Positions 31,589 to 40,152 of a DNA stretch of 40,840 nucleotides are shown here, in pieces. The stretch comes from an uncultured bacterium (lineage in GTDB: Bacteria; Bacillota; Limnochordia; DTU080; JAAYLA01). The DNA lies in assembly GCA_937983075.1 (NCBI GenBank), contig CALKAQ010000106.1, positions 1-40,840 of the forward strand. Direction: 5' to 3'. The first letter of the stretch is position 1; each line of letters starts with the position of its first letter. The translations under genes were made by a program, and so were the position numbers. A model generated the notes under the pieces. The model was not told the DNA's origin. It was given only the letters and a program-made list of their open reading frames with translations, and did not search any database.

Positions 31589-32503
31589 ATGGACATGATG
31601 GTCTGGATAGGCCTTGTGAACGGATTGTTGTATGCCGGGCTTTTGTTCATGATCGCCAGTGGCTTCACGCTGGTCTTCGGACTGATGCGGATCGTCAATA
31701 TGGCCCACGGCGCCATGTATTTGCTCGCTGCTTACATCGGTTGGCTCGTGCAGCGAAACACAGCGGACTGGTTTGAGTCGTCCGCCGGCAGCTGGATTTT
31801 GGGCGTGGTGGTCGCAGCGGTTGTCGTAGCCGTCGCCACGGTGGCGCTGCAGGAAGGATTGCTGCGTTGGGTTCAAGGAGATGAGCTCCGGGAGACGCTG
31901 CTCACCTTGGGCGTGGCCATCGCACTCGGAGATATCATGCACGGGTTGTGGGGCGGTGACCACCGGACCATTCGGACACCGGATTTTATGAGGGGCTTTC
32001 AGGAGCTCGATCTAGGGTTTATGGGCGGACCGGTGTTGTTCCTGGCGAAAAACCAGCTTTACATGTTCGGTACGGCGGTTGTTGTCGGCATTTTGCTCTG
32101 GTTGTTGATTTCCCGTACGCAGCTGGGACGCATCATCCGCGCCGGAGTTGATAATCGGGCGATGGTTTCAGCACTCGGCATCAACATCAACCGCGTGTTT
32201 TTGGCAGTCATGATTTTGGCAGGTGTCATCACGGGCGTGAGCGGTGTACTCGGGGGCATGATCTATGCTTTCGGCCCCGGCATCGACATGAACATGCTGA
32301 CGCTTTCGCTTATCGTCGTCATTGTCGGCGGAATGGGCAGTTTGGGTGGGGCCGCGCTGGGCGCGCTGCTCGTCGGCGTGGTCGACCAGTTGACGCTGGC
32401 ACTATACCCGGAATATCCCACGATTGCCTTGTTTGCGATTTTGATCGTCACGTTGCTGCTTAGGCCGAAGGGGTTGCTGGGACGAGTTTGGGTGAATGCC
32501 TGA
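31589..32503 (+). CDS. livH: LIV-type ABC permease (LivH)
   Basis: A 304-residue membrane protein with about eight helices. It has the LivH start GLVNGLLYAGLLFMIASGFTLVFGLMRIVNMAHGAMYLL and the late block GMIYAFGPGIDMNMLTLSLIVVIVGGMGSLGGAALGALLVG, which contains the ATPase-coupling motif. AGAGGGG precedes ATG 31589. Forms the channel with LivM. The family is recognised with confidence, the substrate is not. Confidence 0.93.
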   Translation: MDMMVWIGLVNGLLYAGLLFMIASGFTLVFGLMRIVNMAHGAMYLLAAYIGWLVQRNTADWFESSAGSWILGVVVAAVVVAVATVALQEGLLRWVQGDELRETLLTLGVAIALGDIMHGLWGGDHRTIRTPDFMRGFQELDLGFMGGPVLFLAKNQLYMFGTAVVVGILLWLLISRTQLGRIIRAGVDNRAMVSALGININRVFLAVMILAGVITGVSGVLGGMIYAFGPGIDMNMLTLSLIVVIVGGMGSLGGAALGALLVGVVDQLTLALYPEYPTIALFAILIVTLLLRPKGLLGRVWVNA

Positions 32504-32560
32504 CTTGGTCTAACCTTCGAACTATCCGACTGCCCTGATTAAGGAAGGAGCTTCGTTTCC

Positions 32561-33574
32561 ATGGGAACGGTTTCAAAACTCCGCTTAGGCACGAATCGCT
32601 CCACCGTTGCAACCGTCATCACATTGTTGATCTTTGCGGTGGCGCTCGTTCTGCCGCAGTTTGTATCGAGCTACAACGTCGGTGTCATGACGCGTATGTT
32701 GATTTTGTCCTTGACAGCGATGAGCTTCTCGCTGCTGGCCGGCTACGGTGGGCTTCTCTCCCTGGCACAGGCGTTGTTTCGGGGCCTGACGGCTTACGTC
32801 ATTGCCATCGGCATGCTGCGCCATGGCTGGTCAGCTGAATACGCCATCTTGTTCGCCGTTTCGTTGACGGTTGCGTTCAGCGTCCTTTTCGGGTGGATCG
32901 CCCGTGGACTCGCATGGCTGTATTTCTTGATGATGAGCCTGGCGGTAGGCCAATTGGGCCACTCGTTGGCCATGAACTGGGGAAAGATGACGCGGGGTTT
33001 CGACGGCATCCACGGGGTGCCTGGGCTGACGTTGTTTAATGTCGATTTGAGCGGCAGAGTGACATACTTCTACTTCACGCTGATTTTCGTATTCCTTTGC
33101 TACCTGGCGTTGAAGCGAATCACGCAATCGCCTTTCGGGATCGCCCTGCAAGGAGTTCGAGACAATCCTACCCGCATGGCGTCCCTTGGCTTCAACGTGC
33201 GCTGGCAGAAGCACCTGGCCATCGTCCTTTCCTCCTTTTTTGCGTCGTTGTCTGGCGTCATCTACATCTTCTACTACCAGTCGGCGACGCCGCGGATGTT
33301 GGAGCTGAGTGCTGCCGTCAGCATCTTGTTCGTCGCCTTGCTCGGAGGAGTAGCCCGGATCGAGGGCGGCATCATCGGGGCAATTGTTTACGTTCTCATC
33401 GATGATTTCGGCAGATCGTTGACCGAGCGCTATATGACCATCATCGGCGTGTTCTTCGTCCTCATGGTGCTGTTCTTCCCGGGCGGAATTGTCAGTCTAC
33501 AAGAAATCGTGCGAGGGTGGTTGTCTCGCTCGAAGAGTGTGGCAACGAAAGGGGTGGTGCCTCCAAAAAGCTGA
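32561..33574 (+). CDS. livM: LIV-type ABC permease (LivM)
   Basis: A 337-residue membrane protein of the LivM family with about ten helices. Typical features are MLILSLTAMSFSLLAGYGGLLSLAQALFRG near the start and ALKRITQSPFGIALQGVRDNPTRMASLGFNV, the cytoplasmic coupling region. Near the end is LLGGVARIEGGIIGAIVYV. AAGGAAGGAG lies upstream of ATG 32561. Completes the five-part transporter. The next gene follows after 59 bases. Confidence 0.92.
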   Translation: MGTVSKLRLGTNRSTVATVITLLIFAVALVLPQFVSSYNVGVMTRMLILSLTAMSFSLLAGYGGLLSLAQALFRGLTAYVIAIGMLRHGWSAEYAILFAVSLTVAFSVLFGWIARGLAWLYFLMMSLAVGQLGHSLAMNWGKMTRGFDGIHGVPGLTLFNVDLSGRVTYFYFTLIFVFLCYLALKRITQSPFGIALQGVRDNPTRMASLGFNVRWQKHLAIVLSSFFASLSGVIYIFYYQSATPRMLELSAAVSILFVALLGGVARIEGGIIGAIVYVLIDDFGRSLTERYMTIIGVFFVLMVLFFPGGIVSLQEIVRGWLSRSKSVATKGVVPPKS

Positions 33575-33633
33575 TGCCCATTCAGAATCGCTGTCGAGTC
33601 GGATTGGTGTCACAAAAAAGGAGGTTGATCATC

Positions 33634-36600
33634 ATGGTTCACTGTCGAAAACTGTTCACGACAGCCGTTGCTTTGATCATGCTGCTCCTCGTGTCGTTCA
33701 GTGCAGCGGCCGCTGATCATGGACTGAAAGTGCTGTTCTGGGGCGATCGCGATTCCCATCACCAGCCGTTGAGAAGGTTCCAGGAACTGTCTCCGGCCAT
33801 GTTGGATCGGGGCATCCAAATGGTCTTCTCCGACAACATGGATGATTTGACGCTCGAGATTCTCAACCGTTACGATGCGCTCGTCGTCTACGGCAACGAA
33901 ACCTATCTTCCGCCGGAAAACGAAGCGGCGATCATTGAGTATGTCGAGAGCGGCGGCGGTCTCGTAGCGATTCACTCGGCGTCTGCCATGTTCACCAACT
34001 CCAATGCATGGATTTCGCTCGTCGGTGCACAGTTCCAGCGGCACGGCGGCGGAGTCATGACGGACGAAGTGGTTGCGCCCGACCATCCGGTCATGCAAGG
34101 GTATGTGCCCTTCGAGAACTGGGAAGAGACATACATTCACACGCGGCATAATGATGAAAACCGCACGGTGCTCACCCGCAGCACGCACAGCGACAACCGG
34201 GGCGAGCCGTTCACCTGGGTGCGCACGCAAGGTGAAGGACGTGTCTTCTACACGGCCTGGGGACACGACTCACGCACCTTCACGAATCCTGGCTTCCACG
34301 ACTTGATTGAGCGAGGCATTCGTTATGCGGCTGGACAGAACGTCCCACAGGTGCTCGCCGAGCGTGAGATCTATAACCCGTTCGAATATGAAGAGCGCTC
34401 GATTCCGACCTACGGCGGACAAGGGCCTTCCAATGAAATGCAGCTGCCGTTGTCGCCGGAAGACTCCATGCGGCGCACCGTTGTCCCTGGCGGTTTCCGG
34501 CTCGAATTGTACGCTGCGGATCCGTTCATCGGCAAGCCCATCGACATCAACTGGGACGAAAAAGGCCGCACGTGGATTCTTGAGACGAGCGACTATCCGA
34601 ACCGTGTCACACGCGGTGCCCTTGGCCAAGGCAACGACCGCCTCGTCATTCTCGAAGACACTGACGGTGACGGTCTGCCTGACAAGCGCATCGTGTTCGC
34701 AGAGAACTTGAACATCCCGACGGGCTTTGTGTTCGCCAACGGCGGCGTCATTGTCCAGATGGCTCCGTACACCTTGTTCCTCAAGGATACGGACGGCGAT
34801 GACCGCGCCGACGTGGTGGAAATCCTCATGGACGGCTGGAGCCAGGGTGATACGCACGCCGGTGCATCGAACCTGCTGTACGGCCTCGACAACCATATTT
34901 GGGGTGTCGTCGGCTACAGCGGCCGACCGGGCTTGAATCAGAGCGTATGGCGTATGCCGCTCGACGCCTCTTCCCCGGCGGACATCGAGCAGATTGCCGT
35001 CACGACGAACAACACATGGGGTTTGGGCTTGAGCGAAGAAGGCCTCGTGTTCGTATCGACGGCGAACAACAACCCGAGCGGGTATGTCGCCATTGCACGT
35101 CGCTACTTCAATAACGTGCCGAACTTCAACCAGCCGATGACGCCCAACATCTCGGGCTCACCGATTATGCTGCCCAGCACGAACCGCTACCGTCAGGTCG
35201 ACTGGATCCACGGCTTTACGGCCGCGGCAGGGCACAGCTTGTACACCGCTCGGGCGTTCCCGCAGGAGTACTGGAACCGAATCGCTTTCGTCAACGAGCC
35301 GACCGGCGGTTTGACCGCTCAGTTCATCCTGCAGCACGACGGTGCGGACGTGACTTCCTACAATCCGTCCAACCTGCTGTCGAGCGACGACGAATGGATG
35401 TCGCCGATTGTGGCCAAGGTCGGCCCTGACGGCGCTGTCTGGATTCTCGACTTCTACAACTTCATCATCCAGCACAATCCGACACCGCGTGGCTACACCA
35501 CCGGGGCGGGCAATGCGTACGAAACGGAGCTGCGTGACAATGAATACGGACGCATCTACCGGGTGGTCTGGGAAGACGCTCCGCCGTACGAACCGCGTGA
35601 CTTGAGCAAGGCCGACTTGGCGACGCTCGTTCAAACGTTGACTGACGACAATCAACTGTGGCGTCTCCACGCCCAGCGCTTGCTGGTTGAAGAAAAGCAG
35701 TGGAGCGTCGTGCCGCTGTTGATTGAGCTCATCGAAGACACGAGCGTGGATGAGATCGGCCTCAACGTCGGTGCCATTCACGCCCTGTGGACGCTCCACG
35801 GCATCGGTGCCCTTGACGGCTCGCTCGACTTCGCCCTCGAGGCCGTGTACGGTGCGTTGGAGCATCCGTCGGCCGGTGTCCGCCGCAATGCTCTGCAGGT
35901 ATTGCCGCCCACCGCTGAAGCACGTGACGCCATTTTGGCCGCGGACGTGTTGAACGATCCGGATGCCCAGGTTCGTTTGGCGGCGCTCTTGGCTCTGGCG
36001 GAAATGCCGGAATCGCATGAGGCGGGCGCAGCGATCTTCGAGAGCTTGCAAAAGAGCGAGGAAATCGATCAGTGGATCCGACGCGCCGCGGTCATCGCCG
36101 GCTACCGCCATGCTGAGGGCTTCCTGGAAGCCGGCAGGAAAGCGGGCCTTGACGGTCAGTCGGACACCCTGCTCGTTTCGTACGGACCGAACCTGGTGTT
36201 GAACTCGTCGTTCGAGGAACTCGACGCCAACGGACGTCCGGTCGGTTGGACTACGTTCACCTACAGCGGCTCCGCACAGCACGGTGTGGAGATCGGCGGC
36301 GGCCGCAACGGCGGCAATGCGATCAGCATTTCTTCCACCACCGGTACCGATGCGAGCTGGGATCAGTGGATAACGGGTTTGGAGCCGGGTGCGCAGTATC
36401 ATTTCAGCGCCTGGATCAAGACCGAGAATGTAGGTGGTGCGCTCGGCGCCGTGCTCCACATGCACGAAATGCAGGATGTCAACGGTACGAGCGGTGGACG
36501 CACGCAAGCGTTCCACGGCACCAACGACTGGACCTACCGTGAAACCGTCTTCACCGCACCGCAGTCCAGCATGACGGTGTTAGCGCTGTTCGGCGGTTGG

Positions 36601-36714
36601 GGCCAGTCGACCGGTAAAGCGATCTACGATGACATCATGCTCCGCAAGATCGAAACGACTGCCGACTCGGTGCTCGTGAGCATCTACAACGACGTCGCCA
36701 GCCGGGTTCAGTGA
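33634..36714 (+). CDS. Secreted ThuA - PVC-type propeller - HEAT - CBM-like protein
   Basis: 1026 residues. A signal peptide (about 1-27) is followed by four regions. ThuA-like domain, about 30-231 (LKVLFWGDRDSHHQPLRRFQEL, GGGLVAIHSASAMF, FYTAWGHDSRTF). PVC-type membrane dehydrogenase beta-propeller, about 283-640 (FRLELYAADPFIGKPIDINWDEKGRTWILE), with two calcium-type DxDGD loops (DTDGDGLPD, DTDGDD). HEAT-like repeats, about 653-830. CBM4/9-like jelly roll, about 853-1010. Family members often end in a CxxCH haem domain; the mature protein here has no Cys and a CBM instead. AAAGGAGG precedes ATG 33634. The domain order is common in Planctomycetota and Verrucomicrobiota and unexpected in Bacillota. 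Likely binds and oxidises or hydrolyses an extracellular glycoside; inference. Confidence 0.85.
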   Translation: MVHCRKLFTTAVALIMLLLVSFSAAAADHGLKVLFWGDRDSHHQPLRRFQELSPAMLDRGIQMVFSDNMDDLTLEILNRYDALVVYGNETYLPPENEAAIIEYVESGGGLVAIHSASAMFTNSNAWISLVGAQFQRHGGGVMTDEVVAPDHPVMQGYVPFENWEETYIHTRHNDENRTVLTRSTHSDNRGEPFTWVRTQGEGRVFYTAWGHDSRTFTNPGFHDLIERGIRYAAGQNVPQVLAEREIYNPFEYEERSIPTYGGQGPSNEMQLPLSPEDSMRRTVVPGGFRLELYAADPFIGKPIDINWDEKGRTWILETSDYPNRVTRGALGQGNDRLVILEDTDGDGLPDKRIVFAENLNIPTGFVFANGGVIVQMAPYTLFLKDTDGDDRADVVEILMDGWSQGDTHAGASNLLYGLDNHIWGVVGYSGRPGLNQSVWRMPLDASSPADIEQIAVTTNNTWGLGLSEEGLVFVSTANNNPSGYVAIARRYFNNVPNFNQPMTPNISGSPIMLPSTNRYRQVDWIHGFTAAAGHSLYTARAFPQEYWNRIAFVNEPTGGLTAQFILQHDGADVTSYNPSNLLSSDDEWMSPIVAKVGPDGAVWILDFYNFIIQHNPTPRGYTTGAGNAYETELRDNEYGRIYRVVWEDAPPYEPRDLSKADLATLVQTLTDDNQLWRLHAQRLLVEEKQWSVVPLLIELIEDTSVDEIGLNVGAIHALWTLHGIGALDGSLDFALEAVYGALEHPSAGVRRNALQVLPPTAEARDAILAADVLNDPDAQVRLAALLALAEMPESHEAGAAIFESLQKSEEIDQWIRRAAVIAGYRHAEGFLEAGRKAGLDGQSDTLLVSYGPNLVLNSSFEELDANGRPVGWTTFTYSGSAQHGVEIGGGRNGGNAISISSTTGTDASWDQWITGLEPGAQYHFSAWIKTENVGGALGAVLHMHEMQDVNGTSGGRTQAFHGTNDWTYRETVFTAPQSSMTVLALFGGWGQSTGKAIYDDIMLRKIETTADSVLVSIYNDVASRVQ

Positions 36715-36839
36715 TCACCTGCCGTTTTCGGCGGGAAGCACAACCGACAGGGGAATCGTCACAATGGGTTGGCCGCCTCTTTCCGCAAGGGGCAGCCAAC
36801 CCCCCTCCGGCGGGCTTAAAGAAAGGATGCGTGTCGGTC

Positions 36840-37706
36840 ATGTATCTGGGGATCAACAGCTTTACGTGGGAGTCGCCGTTCAATACGCAATCTGCGCGGT
36901 TGATTGCCAAAGCCGAGCAAATGGGTTTCGACTTGTTTGAAGTTGCGTTTGAGGATCCGAAAAACACGGACTTGGACGAAGTGAAGCGTGCGTTTCAAAA
37001 CAGCAAGGTCATCCCCTCGGTGTGCGGCGCCTTTGGCCCGGGGCGGGACATCAGCAGCGACGATCCAGCGATCCAAAAGCAGGGCATGGAGTACATCGCC
37101 ACGTGCATTGAAGCGGCACGTGCTTGGGGGTCAAAGGTGGTCGGCGGTCCGATGTACGCCTGTGTCGGGAAAGCGCGTGCTCTTCCTGACAATGAGCGAA
37201 GAAAAGAACGGGAGCGCTCGGCGGCCGCTTTGAAAGAACTGGCCCAGCATGCGGCTCGCTACGGCATCATGCTGGCGATTGAGCCGCTGAACCGCTTCGA
37301 AAACGACATGATCAACACTGTCGAACAGGCAATGGCTTATCTCGATCTCGTTGACGAACCCAATGTCGGTCTGCACATCGACTTGTTCCACGCCCACATC
37401 GAGGAGGACGACATCGGGGCGGCGCTCCGCCTCGCGGGAGACCGCCTGCTGATCGTCCACGCGAGTGAAAACCATCGCGGAACGCCCGGCAAAGGTCAGG
37501 TGCGGTGGAACGAAGTGGCCGCGGCACTTCACGACATCGGTTATCAAGGAAGCGTGACGATTGAATCGTTTACGCCGAACGCCGAGTCGGTCAGGCAGGC
37601 CGCGTGTATTTGGCGTCCGCTCGCTGAGAGCCAAGACGCTCTGGCACGGGAAGGGCTTGCATTTTTGCGGGAGCTTTTCGCTTCGGGTGCCACCGCGACC
37701 GCCTAA
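36840..37706 (+). CDS. Sugar epimerase/isomerase-like TIM barrel (AP endonuclease 2 family)
   Basis: 288 residues. Metal ligands of the tagatose/psicose 3-epimerase group are all present: Glu in LAIEPLNRFE, Asp in VGLHIDLFHAHIEE, His in LIVHASENHRGTPGKG and Glu in VTIESFTPN. The GKGxVxW motif that follows the His is also present. It could epimerise a free sugar or keto-sugar or act as a lyase on a 3-keto-glycoside. ATG 36840 gives the family start MYLGINSFTWESPF; the ribosome site GAAAGGA is a little far (12-13 bases) and GTG 36831 is an alternative. A stem (GGGTTGGC/GCCAACCC, 36766-36802) lies in the gap upstream. Cytoplasmic. Confidence 0.88.
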   Translation: MYLGINSFTWESPFNTQSARLIAKAEQMGFDLFEVAFEDPKNTDLDEVKRAFQNSKVIPSVCGAFGPGRDISSDDPAIQKQGMEYIATCIEAARAWGSKVVGGPMYACVGKARALPDNERRKERERSAAALKELAQHAARYGIMLAIEPLNRFENDMINTVEQAMAYLDLVDEPNVGLHIDLFHAHIEEDDIGAALRLAGDRLLIVHASENHRGTPGKGQVRWNEVAAALHDIGYQGSVTIESFTPNAESVRQAACIWRPLAESQDALAREGLAFLRELFASGATATA

Positions 37707-37749
37707 ACGGTCCGTATGGCGATGAAATTCATGATTGTAAGGAGGAGTT

Positions 37750-38883
37750 ATGATGAGCAAGAAAGTCAACGTCGCAATCGTCGGTTTAGGTTTCGGCGCG
37801 GAGTTCATTCCCATCTATCAAAACCATCCGCACGCCAACATGTATGCGATTTGTCAGCGTTCGGAAGATCGACTGAATCAGATCGGCGATCATTTCGGTG
37901 TCGAAAAGCGCTACACGAGCTTCGAAGAGCTCATTCAAGACCCTGAAGTCGATGCGGTGCACATCAACACGCCGATTCCGCTGCACGCTTCGCAAAGCAT
38001 CGCCGCGTTGGAGGCAGGGAAGCACGTCGCATGCACTGTGCCGATGGCCACGTCCATCGACGACATCTGGGCGATCATCCGGGCGAAAGAGCGGTCCGGC
38101 AAGCATTACATGATGATGGAGACGGTCGTCTATTCCCGTGAGTTCTTGTATGTAAAAGAACTCTACGAAACGGGGCAGTTGGGCCGCATTCAATTCATGC
38201 GCGGCGCTCATCACCAAGAAATGGCGGGCTGGCCTGACTACTGGAAGGGGCTGCCTCCGATGCACTATGGTACGCACGCCATATCGCCGCTCCTCGCCCT
38301 GCCGAACAAGGAAGCCGAATACGTGTCGTGCTTTGGCTCCGGCAGAATATCCGATGATTTGGCGATGAACTACGGTTCGCCGTTCGCCGTCGAAACGGCT
38401 CACATTAAACTGCGTGACTCGGATTTGGTGGTCGAGGCGACCCGCTCGCTATTCGAAACGGCACGTGAATATGTTGAGAGCTTCGACGTGTACGGCAGCA
38501 AGATGAGCTTCGAATGGCAGCAGCTCGAACGGGAAAGCCCGGTGATTTTCCGGGGCGAAGACGGCAAACGCATCGAAGTGCCGGACTATGCCCATTTGCT
38601 GCCCGAAGGGATTCGCCGCTTTACCACGGAGGGCGTTTACGATGCGGATGAAAACGCCCACTTGTCCTTCATTCAAGGATCGGGGCATGGCGGTTCGCAT
38701 CCGCACATGGCTCACGAGTTCATCATGGCCATTGTTGAAGATCGTGATCCATACCCGAATGTCTATACGTCCGCGAACTGGACCGCCGCAGGCTTGTGTG
38801 CACACCAGTCGGCCATGCTCAACGGCGTCATCATTCCGTTGCCGGATTTCCGCCGTCTCAGCGCGTCGCAGCGTGCATCGTAG
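37750..38883 (+). CDS. Gfo/Idh/MocA family oxidoreductase, atypical catalytic motif
   Basis: 377 residues. An N-terminal Rossmann domain (VNVAIVGLGFGAEFIPIYQNHP, GxGxxx nucleotide loop) is followed by the family C-terminal domain. The usual catalytic EKP motif in KHVxxEKP is KHVACTVPMA here, so Glu and Lys are replaced by Thr and Val. This may mean altered chemistry or a different proton donor, or a non-dehydrogenase role. AAGGAGGAG precedes ATG 37750 and ATG 37753. The enzyme should oxidise a sugar or keto-sugar hydroxyl with NAD(P), if active. It lies between the epimerase-like and M24-like genes in one operon. Confidence 0.88.
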   Translation: MMSKKVNVAIVGLGFGAEFIPIYQNHPHANMYAICQRSEDRLNQIGDHFGVEKRYTSFEELIQDPEVDAVHINTPIPLHASQSIAALEAGKHVACTVPMATSIDDIWAIIRAKERSGKHYMMMETVVYSREFLYVKELYETGQLGRIQFMRGAHHQEMAGWPDYWKGLPPMHYGTHAISPLLALPNKEAEYVSCFGSGRISDDLAMNYGSPFAVETAHIKLRDSDLVVEATRSLFETAREYVESFDVYGSKMSFEWQQLERESPVIFRGEDGKRIEVPDYAHLLPEGIRRFTTEGVYDADENAHLSFIQGSGHGGSHPHMAHEFIMAIVEDRDPYPNVYTSANWTAAGLCAHQSAMLNGVIIPLPDFRRLSASQRAS

Positions 38884-38896
38884 GTGGTGGACCCCG

Positions 38897-40033
38897 ATGC
38901 ACATCTTGCAGCATTTGCGAGAAGAGGGGCGAGCGGAGGAAGTCGCTGAGAAGCATAAGAGAGTCCGTGCGTTTTTGCAAACGCACGGACTCGACGGCCT
39001 GCTGCTCACGCGGCGTGACAACTTCGCTTGGTTTACCGGAGGAGGGGATAACCATATCCCCTCCTCGCAGGAGGCAGGCGTCGCTACGTTGTGGATTACT
39101 CACGACCGCACCGTGCTGCTGACGTCAAATATCGAAGCCGCCCGCGTCATGGAAGAGGAGCTCTCCGGAGTGATCGACGCGTGCGAAACATGGGGCTGGT
39201 ACGAAGATGCCGACGCCTTTATCCGACAGCGGATCGCTGGTCAGCGGACCGTGTCGGATACCGGCATTGCGGGTACAGAAAACCGCGCCGATGCGATCAA
39301 GCAGCTGCGCTATGTCTTGACCGAAAATGAACAGCGCCACCTCGCCCGGCTCGGCCGTGTGTTCGGCGAAGCGCTGGAATGGGCGGCGCGGAGCGTCAGG
39401 GTTGGCGACACAGAACATGAAATCGGCGCCCGACTGGCGCAGCGATTGCTTGCGGTCGGCGTTGAGCCGACGGTCAATTTGGTCGCGGTGGATGAGCGGA
39501 TTTTTCGCTATCGCCACCCGATTCCGACGGCGAAGCGCCTGGAACGCTATGCCATGCTGGTCGGTTGTGCTCGTTCGGGCGGACTGATTGTCGCCGCCAC
39601 GCGTTTGGTGCACTTCGGTCCTGTACCTCAAGATGTCGCCGAGCGTTATGCCGCTCTGCTCAAAGTCGAGGCTGCGTTGCATGCCGAAACGAAGATCGGC
39701 CGTTCGGCGGCGGATGTACTGAACAAGGCCATTGCGGCATACGAGCGAGTCGGCTTCAAAGATGAATGGAAAGATCATCATCAAGGCGGAGCGATCGGCT
39801 ATGACAACAGGGAATGGGTGGCAACGCCTCATGAGACGGAGATGATCCGCGAAAATCAAGCGTTTGCTTGGAATCCTTCGATTCGCGGCACCAAGGTGGA
39901 AGACACGACATTGCTCACGGCGGACGGCCTCAAATTTTTGACCGCGACCGATGATTGGCCGTCGACCGCCGTATCGATCGGCGATACCCGAGTGGCTAGA
40001 CCCGCGATTTTAGTCAGGCACTGCTACTTTTAG
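38897..40033 (+). CDS. M24-fold (creatinase/aminopeptidase P) protein lacking most metal ligands
   Basis: 378 residues. The N-terminal creatinase-type domain (about 1-140, LDGLLLTRRDNFAWFTGG) is followed by the pita-bread domain. At the first metal-ligand block, where the family has DxGx9SD, it reads VGCARSGGLIVAAT (about 221-234), so both Asp are gone. The His region is kept (DHHQGGAIGY, about 292-301). The first Glu block (usually xxEPG) reads AWNPS, and only the last Glu remains (VEDTTLLT). It should therefore not be a metallopeptidase; a metal-free hydrolase or lyase like creatinase, or a binding role, is likely. GGTGG lies before ATG 38897. Part of the same operon. Confidence 0.82.
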   Translation: MHILQHLREEGRAEEVAEKHKRVRAFLQTHGLDGLLLTRRDNFAWFTGGGDNHIPSSQEAGVATLWITHDRTVLLTSNIEAARVMEEELSGVIDACETWGWYEDADAFIRQRIAGQRTVSDTGIAGTENRADAIKQLRYVLTENEQRHLARLGRVFGEALEWAARSVRVGDTEHEIGARLAQRLLAVGVEPTVNLVAVDERIFRYRHPIPTAKRLERYAMLVGCARSGGLIVAATRLVHFGPVPQDVAERYAALLKVEAALHAETKIGRSAADVLNKAIAAYERVGFKDEWKDHHQGGAIGYDNREWVATPHETEMIRENQAFAWNPSIRGTKVEDTTLLTADGLKFLTATDDWPSTAVSIGDTRVARPAILVRHCYF

Positions 40034-40152
40034 TCGGACGGCAAAGGACAGAGGTTCTCAATGGTGAAGGTCATAAGATGATTCGTACTCAAGATGAATA
40101 TTCAGTACTCGACAGGCAGCTCATGGACCACTCGGTGAAAGGAGACATTGGA

